Both the position numbers and the translations under genes were made by a program. From an uncultured Verrucomicrobiales bacterium (GTDB lineage: Bacteria; Verrucomicrobiota; Verrucomicrobiia; Limisphaerales; JACDHS01), in contig CALJZV010000057.1 of the NCBI GenBank assembly GCA_937983475.1, positions 1 through 7,861 on the forward strand: a stretch of 7,861 nucleotides of DNA, written 5' to 3'. The number at the start of each line of letters is the position of its first letter. The stretch's first letter is position 1. Below are positions 1-6,208 of the stretch, piece after piece. A model generated the notes under the pieces. The model was not told where the DNA came from and ran no database searches. It saw only the letters and a program-made list of their open reading frames with translations.

Positions 1-879
1 CTGACGGTTTCCAAGGGCGCGTTTGTGTCGGGCTTTGCGACGTTGGTGGCCGCACTTTCGTTTGGGCGTCCCAAGGTGGTGCAAATTCTCATCCTTGTGG
101 GCGCGATGACGGTTGGATGGGGGGCGCTCAAATCCCTGCCCCGGATGCAGGAGATTCAAAAAGCCCGGACAGATGACGCCATTCTCGGCCGTCTGGCCGC
201 GTTCAAGTTCGGCCTGCATAAGCTCAAGACCGATTTCACGGGCGTCGGCAAGGATCGTTTTGTTCCGACCATGTTCCGGGAGACAAAAATCTACAAAGCT
301 GCCCACAGCTCGTACGTGCAAATCGGCTGTGAACTGGGCAAGGTCGGGCTGTTCCTGTTCCTGGGCAATCTGTATTGCGCCCTGCGCACACTGGTGTCGG
401 CCAAGACCCGCAATACAGACGAGGAGCGGGTGCGGCGCATTCTTTTCTCGATGATTATTTCCTATATGGTGTCCTCTTGGATGGTGGACTTCGCGTACCG
501 GGCCAATTACTTCATGTTCTGCGGCGCGATTGCGGCGTTTCATCGCATGATGATGTCCGGAAAGACACTTTCGGAAACGGCAGAGGACAATCAGACCGTC
601 CAGGAAGCCATCGGTTCGCTGGCTGCGGCCCCGATCGGCGGGTTGCGGCCCGCTGCGGCAGGCATGGCCCCTGCGGTCATTAATCAGGCCACCATTTCAC
701 AGGCAGCCATTACAGTGCCGGCGCTGCCCGGACCACTGTCCAAGGGCGAGCCTTATGCTGAGGAGAATCCGGGCCCGGGCATCACTTGGATGAAATACCG
801 ATGGGTCGATTTTGCGTTAAATTACCTGCTGTTTTACGCGGTGATCCGATTCTGGGATTACATCCTGCGCAACATGTGA
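1..879 (+). CDS. O-antigen ligase/polymerase-like membrane protein (5' truncated, C-terminal 292 residues)
   Basis: Family role: members transfer or polymerise lipid-linked glycans at the periplasmic face of the inner membrane. The frame is open from base 1, where it encodes TVSKGAF, resembling the S(R/K)GA motif that sits mid-protein in this family, so the true start lies upstream; the in-frame GTG at 25 is not a convincing start. Seen in order: a hydrophobic helix (about nt 76-145), the loop RLAAFKFGLHKLKTDFTGVG typical of the large periplasmic loop, the hallmark HSSYVQIGCELG at nt 304-339 (family form H-N/S-x-Y-L-x-x-x-x-E-x-G), then two or more membrane segments to about nt 560. An Ala/Pro-rich linker (about nt 580-780) and a last hydrophobic helix rich in aromatics (about nt 800-870) follow, which is longer than the usual tail. 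The next gene starts 3 nt downstream, so it belongs to a polysaccharide operon. Whether it is a ligase, a Wzy polymerase or a protein O-glycosylation ligase cannot be told from this fragment. Confidence 0.8.
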   Translation: MTVSKGAFVSGFATLVAALSFGRPKVVQILILVGAMTVGWGALKSLPRMQEIQKARTDDAILGRLAAFKFGLHKLKTDFTGVGKDRFVPTMFRETKIYKAAHSSYVQIGCELGKVGLFLFLGNLYCALRTLVSAKTRNTDEERVRRILFSMIISYMVSSWMVDFAYRANYFMFCGAIAAFHRMMMSGKTLSETAEDNQTVQEAIGSLAAAPIGGLRPAAAGMAPAVINQATISQAAITVPALPGPLSKGEPYAEENPGPGITWMKYRWVDFALNYLLFYAVIRFWDYILRNM

Positions 880-882
880 AGC

Positions 883-2037
883 ATGATGAACCCTCAGGAC
901 CTGCTTTCATTTTTATTTTGGTTCAGCCTCGCTGCCTTGGCCTACACATTTTTCGGTTATCCGCTGTGGATTGCTTTTCTGGCCCGCGCCTTCCCCAAGG
1001 CGGTTGACCTCGGAAATCAGAAAACCTCGCCCAGAATCTCAATAATTCTGGCCGCCTACAACGAGGAGGCGCGCATCACAACCCGGCTGCGCAATCTTCT
1101 CGAATCGGATTACCCCGGCGATTCAATGGAAATCATCATCGTTTCCGACGGGTCCACCGATCACACGGCTGAAATCGCCCGATCCTTGTCAGATGGCCGC
1201 ATCCGCGTCATTGAACGTCCCCGCACCGGGAAGGCCGCATGCCTCAACGACGGCGTGGCGGCCGCCAAGGGCGACATCATCGTGTTTGGCGATGTGCGCC
1301 AGCGCTTTGCGCCGGACACCATCCGGAAGCTGGTGGCTTGGTTTTCCCACCCCGAGGTGGGCGCGGTCAGCGGTGCCCTGATGATTGAAAAATCCGGTAG
1401 TTCGGTCGGCGGTGGGGTGGACGCCTATTGGCGCCTGGAAAAATTTATCCGGCATGCCGAGGCCAAATACGATTCAAGCGTGGGTTGCACCGGAGCCGTG
1501 TACGCCATCCGGCGAAACGTGTATCGCCACCTTCCCGCAGACACGTTGCTGGATGACGTGGTCATACCGATGGACATCGCGGCACAAGGGTATCGGGTTC
1601 TTTTTGATCCCTCTGCTGTGGCATTCGACCCTCAGTCCCTGGAACCGGAACGCGAAAAAGTGCGTAAACAGCGGACGCTCGCGGGCAATTATCAAATGCT
1701 CTTCCGGTATCCGCAATGGCTGCTGCCTTGGCGGCACCGGCTCTGGTGGCAGTTGTTGTCACACAAATATTTGCGCCTGGCGGCTCCCGGCTTCATGGTG
1801 CTCCTTTTGCTGAGCAATGCCCTGCTGGCCGGCAGCCGGTTTTACGGTTTGCTTTTTGGGGCGCAATGCCTTTTTTATTTTTGCGCTTTGGTTGGCGCTT
1901 TCTGTGCATCGGCAAGGCTGGCGGTGTTTTCGATTCCCGCCGGCTTTGTGTTTCTAAACCTGATGTCTGTGAGCGGTTTCCGGCATTATTTGGCGGGCTC
2001 CTACCGTCAAGGACGCTGGCCAGCGGCAAGGTCATGA
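883..2037 (+). CDS. Membrane-anchored family 2 glycosyltransferase
   Basis: A 384-residue GT-A fold glycosyltransferase, predicted to add a sugar from a nucleotide-sugar donor to a growing glycan at the cytoplasmic face of the inner membrane. Seen: an N-terminal membrane helix (residues 8-35); the GT2 opening SIILAAYNEE (53-62); VSDGSTD (87-93) with donor-binding acidic residues; FGDVRQ (135-140) at the usual DxD position; GCTGAVYAIRR (201-211) at the acceptor site; DD at 224-225 in place of the TED/ED catalytic-base motif; and RKQRTLAGNYQ (261-271) where processive enzymes have QxxRW. Two or three C-terminal membrane helices follow (about 299-318, 320-343, 346-366). This layout matches BcsA/hyaluronan-synthase-like GT2 proteins. 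ATG 883 is followed at once by ATG 886, so either may be used. There is no clear ribosome-binding site; with the upstream stop 3 nt away, coupled translation is likely. The stop codon overlaps the next gene's start. The sugar specificity cannot be predicted. Confidence 0.9.
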   Translation: MMNPQDLLSFLFWFSLAALAYTFFGYPLWIAFLARAFPKAVDLGNQKTSPRISIILAAYNEEARITTRLRNLLESDYPGDSMEIIIVSDGSTDHTAEIARSLSDGRIRVIERPRTGKAACLNDGVAAAKGDIIVFGDVRQRFAPDTIRKLVAWFSHPEVGAVSGALMIEKSGSSVGGGVDAYWRLEKFIRHAEAKYDSSVGCTGAVYAIRRNVYRHLPADTLLDDVVIPMDIAAQGYRVLFDPSAVAFDPQSLEPEREKVRKQRTLAGNYQMLFRYPQWLLPWRHRLWWQLLSHKYLRLAAPGFMVLLLLSNALLAGSRFYGLLFGAQCLFYFCALVGAFCASARLAVFSIPAGFVFLNLMSVSGFRHYLAGSYRQGRWPAARS

Positions 2038-3077
2038 TTAAAACCAGCGCATACGCGTTTTCCGTCACCAGCTATGCGGGCCACGAGGAGGAAATCCTCC
2101 GCGTGCGCAACCGCAATCGTCCGGTTGCGCAGTCGCGCGAGTATCTGGACTGGCGCTATCTGGGAGAGCCCACCGAGACGCCGCCGATTGTCTTCTGGAT
2201 GCGGGACAGCGAGGAGCGCTGTGTCGGGATGGCGTCGCTCATTGTCCGTCCGTACATGGTGGACAACAAGCGGTGCTACTTCGGGGTTCTGGGAGACATC
2301 TCCATCAATGAGGAGCACCGGGGCGAAGGGCTTTCGGCCCAACTGTTTCAGTTTATGAACAGTCACATCGCCCAAAACAACATCTCCATCGCGTTCGTCA
2401 TGCCCAACAAAGCCGCCGCGCATGCGCTTCAATCCTCGGGCTGGCAAACCGTCGGCAACCTGGTTCCGCGTGTTTGTGTGCTCCGCCCCGTGCCCAAGGT
2501 CAAAAGCCGCTTCAAGCTGGGTCCGCTTGCCAACTTGGTTTCAGCAGGGCTGCGGGCCGCTACCCGAATGATGATTTCCCGGCAGATTCCCGGAAATATC
2601 CGGCTGGAGCTGGTCGCTGATTTCGACTCCGAATTCCAGGAATTCTGGGATGGTTATCCCAAAAGCGGGATGATTTTGCATGACCGCAGCGTGCCCTCCA
2701 TGCGGTGGCGATATCTCCGTCAACCGGGCAAGCGCTCAACCATCGGCAAATTTTATCAGGACAATCGTTTGGTCGGTTTTATCGTCGGCTCGGTTTCCGA
2801 GGAGAACGGCATGTTCCTGATTGGGGATTTTCTGGTGGCCGACCCTGGTTTGATCTCGCCCTGCATGGCTCTTTTTTTGCAGGAAGCCCTTAATCGTCCC
2901 GAAATAATTACCGTGCGCATCGTGCTGATTGAGGAATCTTCCTATGCCCGCCCGTTGTGGAAATTGAGCTTCCTCCGCCGGCAACCTGTCACTGTCTTCC
3001 AAATCTTCCACGCCAGCGGCGCGGCAATGACCTCCCCGCATTCGTGGTTCATCACCGCCGGCGACAAGGACGCCTGA
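2034..3077 (+). CDS. Tandem GNAT-like acetyltransferase in a polysaccharide operon
   Basis: A 347-residue protein with no signal peptide or membrane helix, so cytoplasmic. The N-terminal half has a recognisable GNAT core: LGDISINEEHRGEGLS (86-101) covers strand beta-4 and the acetyl-CoA pyrophosphate loop (RGEG, 96-99), and PNKAAAHALQSSGW (124-137) is the usual motif B. The C-terminal half repeats the layout: WRYL at 40-43 recurs at 225-228, and IGDFLVADPG (263-272) aligns with LGDISINEEH, but the RGxG loop is lost there. Known relatives with two GNAT domains usually have one active and one structural half. In this operon it may acylate an amino-sugar precursor or polymer; that role is inferred from context. 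The start at 2034 is chosen because it overlaps the upstream stop (ATGA), the classic coupled arrangement, and because the open frame further upstream lies inside the glycosyltransferase gene. A short AAGG sits only 2 nt before the ATG. A FemAB-like aminoacyl transferase is a less likely alternative. Confidence 0.75.
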   Translation: MIKTSAYAFSVTSYAGHEEEILRVRNRNRPVAQSREYLDWRYLGEPTETPPIVFWMRDSEERCVGMASLIVRPYMVDNKRCYFGVLGDISINEEHRGEGLSAQLFQFMNSHIAQNNISIAFVMPNKAAAHALQSSGWQTVGNLVPRVCVLRPVPKVKSRFKLGPLANLVSAGLRAATRMMISRQIPGNIRLELVADFDSEFQEFWDGYPKSGMILHDRSVPSMRWRYLRQPGKRSTIGKFYQDNRLVGFIVGSVSEENGMFLIGDFLVADPGLISPCMALFLQEALNRPEIITVRIVLIEESSYARPLWKLSFLRRQPVTVFQIFHASGAAMTSPHSWFITAGDKDA

Positions 3078-3102
3078 CCAAAACAAAATGTCCGCGGCAG
3101 CA

Positions 3103-3130
3103 TTGCGCCCTCTCGCAAGTCGGCTACTTT
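3103..3130 (+). promoter_or_regulatory. Possible sigma70-type promoter overlapping a small inverted repeat, upstream of the ClpX-like gene
   Basis: The 59-nt gap after the acetyltransferase gene contains TTGCGC (3103-3108) and TACTTT (3125-3130), separated by 16 nt, a weak match to -35 and -10 boxes. A transcript starting about 7 nt after the -10 would begin at or next to the ATG at 3137, and no Shine-Dalgarno sequence is present. A perfect 5-bp inverted repeat, TTGCG and CGCAA with a 6-nt spacer (3103-3118), overlaps the putative -35. Both elements are short and could be chance. Confidence 0.25.
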
Positions 3131-3136
3131 CATTTT

Positions 3137-4690
3137 ATGCACAACACCGTATTTAACGGCCCCCCATCGCCGGAGGAATTTCAACGCCAGCTGCAGGAGT
3201 TCATGAAACAGCATTTTCCCGGCGGACCCAATATGTACGCCCGCCAGGCTCCGGCCGGCGTGCCCGAGGCTCCCGTTCAGCCCGAGGAGGACACACCCGC
3301 CTTTGTCTTTGATAAAAAGCCGCGCGACGTGAAGACCTACCTCGACCGGTTTGTCATCAAGCAGGAGGATGCCAAAAAAGTCCTCAGCGTGGCGCTTTGC
3401 GATCATTACCATCACGTCCGGCTCGCTCAGGAGGGCAAGGACCAGCCCAACTACGCCAAGCAAAATATCGTGCTCATCGGCCCGACCGGCGTGGGAAAAA
3501 CTTACCTCATCCGCTGCGCCGCCGACTTGATTGGCGTGCCCTTCGTGAAGGCCGACGCGACGAAGTTTTCCGAGACCGGCTACGTCGGCGCGGACGTGGA
3601 GGACCTGGTCCGCGAACTGGTTCGCATTGCTGATGGCGACGTGGAGCGCGCCCAGTACGGCATCATTTACATTGATGAAATTGACAAGATTGCCGCCGCC
3701 TCCAACCAAAGCGGGCGCGATGTCAGCGGTCGCGGCGTGCAAACCAATCTGCTCAAGCTCATGGAGGAGACCGAGGTGCCCGCACGCTCGCCGCAGGACA
3801 TCGCCGGGCAGATCCAGGCCATGATGGACCTCAGCCAGCGCGGCAAAAAATCCCCCAGCACCATCAACACTCGCCACATTTTATTCATTGTCAGCGGCGC
3901 ATTCGACGGCTTGCAGAAAATTGTGCGCAAGCGTCTTCGCGAGGCCACCATCGGCTTTGCCGCTGGCGTTCAGCAAAAGGAGGCCACCGAGGACGCTGGC
4001 TTGGATTGGGCGCAGACCCGCGACTTCATAGACTTTGGGTTTGAGCCGGAATTCATCGGCCGCCTGCCAGTGCGCGTGGTGTGCCATCCGCTGAATGTGG
4101 ACGACCTGTTTCAAATTCTTAAAACCAGCGAGGGCAGCATTATTCGCCAGTATGAGCAGACCTTTTCGGCCTATGGCATCGAGGTGCTCTTCCGCGACGA
4201 TGGCCTCAGGCGCATTGCCGAGCTCTCCATTGACGAGCAAACCGGTGCCCGCGGCCTGATGACCGTTTGCGAACGGATTTTCCGCGGCTTCAAATTCGAG
4301 TTGCCCTCCACGCAGGTAAAGCGCTTTATCGTGACCCGCGAGCTGGTGGACAATCCGGAGGCGGAGCTGAAAAAGCTCTTGGCGGAGCATGAGAAGGAGG
4401 AACGCAATGTCGCCCTGCAATTGGTGCATGATTTTGCACAGCGCTTCCTGGATGAGCACAAATTGAAAATCAGCTTCACCGACCAAGCCGCCCGCCGCCT
4501 GGTGGAACTGGCCATGGAGCAGTCGCTGGCTGTGCGCGACTTTTGCGCTGCGCGCTTCAAGGACTTTCAATTCGGCCTGAAGCTGATTGCCCAGAACACA
4601 GGCCAGCAGGAATTCACGCTCGATTTGGACGTGATCGAGTCTCCGGACAAGGTGTTGAGCGACTGGGTGGTGGCCAGTTACCGCAAGTAG
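3137..4690 (+). CDS. Divergent ClpX-like AAA+ unfoldase without zinc finger, with extended C-terminus
   Basis: A 517-residue cytoplasmic ATPase related to ClpX, which unfolds proteins and threads them into the ClpP protease. Seen: Walker A GPTGVGKT (115-122); pore loop GYVG (148-151); Walker B IIYIDEID (176-183); an IGF tripeptide (272-274) where ClpX has its ClpP-docking loop; EFIGRLP with the arginine finger R309; and the sensor-2 motif TGARGL with R372. Differences from standard ClpX (about 420 residues): the first 55 residues have no cysteine, so the zinc-binding adaptor domain is absent and replaced by a Gln/Pro-rich stretch; the RKH pore-loop region is rewritten and longer (about 216-245); and about 100 extra residues follow the lid, including a charged linker (404-430) and a segment resembling a second lid (441-510). 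The ATG at 3137 is chosen because upstream codons in this frame overlap the acetyltransferase gene and the ClpX homology starts after it. It is probably a paralogue beside a canonical clpX elsewhere (inference). HslU is less likely, given IGF and GYVG. Confidence 0.85.
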   Translation: MHNTVFNGPPSPEEFQRQLQEFMKQHFPGGPNMYARQAPAGVPEAPVQPEEDTPAFVFDKKPRDVKTYLDRFVIKQEDAKKVLSVALCDHYHHVRLAQEGKDQPNYAKQNIVLIGPTGVGKTYLIRCAADLIGVPFVKADATKFSETGYVGADVEDLVRELVRIADGDVERAQYGIIYIDEIDKIAAASNQSGRDVSGRGVQTNLLKLMEETEVPARSPQDIAGQIQAMMDLSQRGKKSPSTINTRHILFIVSGAFDGLQKIVRKRLREATIGFAAGVQQKEATEDAGLDWAQTRDFIDFGFEPEFIGRLPVRVVCHPLNVDDLFQILKTSEGSIIRQYEQTFSAYGIEVLFRDDGLRRIAELSIDEQTGARGLMTVCERIFRGFKFELPSTQVKRFIVTRELVDNPEAELKKLLAEHEKEERNVALQLVHDFAQRFLDEHKLKISFTDQAARRLVELAMEQSLAVRDFCAARFKDFQFGLKLIAQNTGQQEFTLDLDVIESPDKVLSDWVVASYRK

Positions 4691-4693
4691 CTT

Positions 4694-6208
4694 TTATTTC
4701 ACCAACGGCTTCATCGTCAGCGGATCGCGCAGCGGTTGGTCCACAATGGTCCCGAAGGAATTGATCGAGACGGCGTGATTGGGATGGCCCTTGAGGATTT
4801 CCTCCTTCTGGCCAACGATCAATATCACCCGCTCTTGGGACGTCAGCACGCGCCGGGCCACGCGCAAAATGTCCTCGGCCGTCACCGCGTCAATCCGTTG
4901 CCGGTAGAGTTTCCAGAATTCGGGATCCTTTTTGAACCGGCTGGTGAATTCCTCCTGCGCGAAGGTGTTTGCGACCTGCCCCTTGGTGGCGAAGGTCCTT
5001 GGAAACCGGTCAATAAATGAACGCTTGCTCACGTTGATCTCCTCAGCAGTCGGCGGCTCCTCGGTAATGCGCTTGACCTCCTCCAGCACGATCGAAATGG
5101 CGTAGGGCACCGTGCGGGACTTGGTCTGGAACCCGGCGGTGAAGGTCAGCGGATAATACACGCCGCCCGGCAGGCTTGAGCCGGCCGAGTAGGCCAGCCC
5201 CTCGTCCGAACGAACCCGGTTCATGATGCGGGAAGTGAAGCCGCCGCCCCCGAGAATGTCGTTCATGATGACCGCCGCGAAGTAATCGGGGTCTTCCCGC
5301 GTGATGCCCGGCAGCATGATGGAAACACGTCCCTGGTTGACGTCCTTGTCCACGATGTAAACGCCCGGCTTGGAGAAGGTGGTGTTGGTGGGAACCGGTG
5401 GCGGCGTTTCGCCCTTAAACGGCCAGTTGGCAAAAAGTTTTTCAAGCCTTTGAATCATCGCGTCGCGATCAAAATCGCCGTTGACCGCCACGATGAAATT
5501 TCCCGGGTGAAACCAATTGGCGTGAAACGCCTTCAGGTCTGCCTGAGTGATGCTTTCCACCGAGCCGGCTGTCGAGTGGCGGTTGACCCAGAACTGCTCG
5601 CCGTAGGCCAAAAAGCCGCGCTCGCGCGCCTCAATGCTGGAGGAGTCATCATTGCGCTCGCGAATGGATTGCAGCGTCTTGGCCTTGGCCAGCGTCAACC
5701 GGTCCTCCTGAAAGCGCGGTTCGGTGAGCACGTCGCGCAAAATCTTCAAGCCTTCGTCGATATCCTTGGACAGCAAGTTCAGGCTCACGCTTCCCTGCGT
5801 GTCGCCCACCGCCGAATTGAGCTGCGCGGCCAAAAATGCCAGGCGCTCCTCCAGGTCCTCGGCGCTCATGGATTTGGTGCCGCCGCGCGCCAGCAGGTGG
5901 CCCGCAATGCCGGGCAGACCCTCCTTGCCGTCAGGAGCAACGTAATCACCGGTGCGGACATAGATGTTAATGTTCACCAGGGGCAATTCGCGGTCAGGCA
6001 CCACGTAGGCCACCGGGCCGCTTTTGAGCGCCACACGATAATCCTTGGGATTGGGCGGTTCATATTCCAGAGGTGGAAAGGAAAGTTTTTCCGGCCGGTC
6101 GGGAATCGCATCCGCCTTCTGAGCGAGCACGGGAGATGAGAACGCCATCGCCAGCAGCGACGAAACAATCAGTCCAATCTGAACTTTTGAGAAAATATAA
6201 CGGGTCAT
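4694..6208 (-). CDS. Secreted M16 peptidase-family subunit, zinc site absent (probable partner subunit)
   Basis: A 504-residue M16B-type protein. It starts with a cleavable signal peptide (MTRYIFSK, hydrophobic 9-23, likely cut after VLA at 27-29), so it acts in the periplasm, and no lipobox cysteine is present. The N-terminal domain has GLPGIAGHLLARGGT (97-111), where active members have HxxEH, so zinc cannot be bound in the normal way. The C-terminal domain has GGGGFTSRIMN (320-330) followed by RSDEGLAY, giving the conserved Arg333/Tyr340 pair that contacts substrate in this family. The start at 6208 follows a good ribosome-binding site and gives an intact signal peptide; the open frame continues upstream only inside the neighbouring gene. 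Its ATG overlaps the stop of the upstream M16 gene by 4 nt, so the two are co-translated and likely form a heterodimer, as known for paired M16B genes in other bacteria. Substrate unknown. Confidence 0.9.
   Translation of the reverse strand: MTRYIFSKVQIGLIVSSLLAMAFSSPVLAQKADAIPDRPEKLSFPPLEYEPPNPKDYRVALKSGPVAYVVPDRELPLVNINIYVRTGDYVAPDGKEGLPGIAGHLLARGGTKSMSAEDLEERLAFLAAQLNSAVGDTQGSVSLNLLSKDIDEGLKILRDVLTEPRFQEDRLTLAKAKTLQSIRERNDDSSSIEARERGFLAYGEQFWVNRHSTAGSVESITQADLKAFHANWFHPGNFIVAVNGDFDRDAMIQRLEKLFANWPFKGETPPPVPTNTTFSKPGVYIVDKDVNQGRVSIMLPGITREDPDYFAAVIMNDILGGGGFTSRIMNRVRSDEGLAYSAGSSLPGGVYYPLTFTAGFQTKSRTVPYAISIVLEEVKRITEEPPTAEEINVSKRSFIDRFPRTFATKGQVANTFAQEEFTSRFKKDPEFWKLYRQRIDAVTAEDILRVARRVLTSQERVILIVGQKEEILKGHPNHAVSINSFGTIVDQPLRDPLTMKPLVK

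Noticed and set aside
1716..2033. Upstream in-frame extension of the acetyltransferase into the glycosyltransferase gene.
   Set aside because: It would overlap 318 nt of a membrane-helix coding region; the ATGA overlap at 2034 is the natural start.
3103..3118. The small inverted repeat after the acetyltransferase gene, considered as a terminator.
   Set aside because: A 5-bp stem without a following T-run is too weak; kept only as a possible operator-like site.
2957..3136. Upstream in-frame extension of the ClpX-like gene into the acetyltransferase gene.
   Set aside because: The added residues are Arg/Pro/His-rich without homology, and most overlap the preceding gene in another frame.
2942..3877. 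A 311-codon open frame on the minus strand opposite the ClpX-like gene.
   Set aside because: It lies antisense to an obvious AAA+ coding region, and its product shows no family motif; it is a codon-bias shadow.
3881..4570. A 229-codon minus-strand open frame opposite the 3' half of the ClpX-like gene.
   Set aside because: It is the mirror of a coding region with conserved motifs, with no independent support.
4701..4740. Inverted repeat ACCAAC...GTTGGT just after the ClpX-like stop, considered as a terminator.
   Set aside because: The stem is 6 bp with a mismatch and a 22-nt loop, there is no T-tract after it on either strand, and it lies inside M16 coding sequence.
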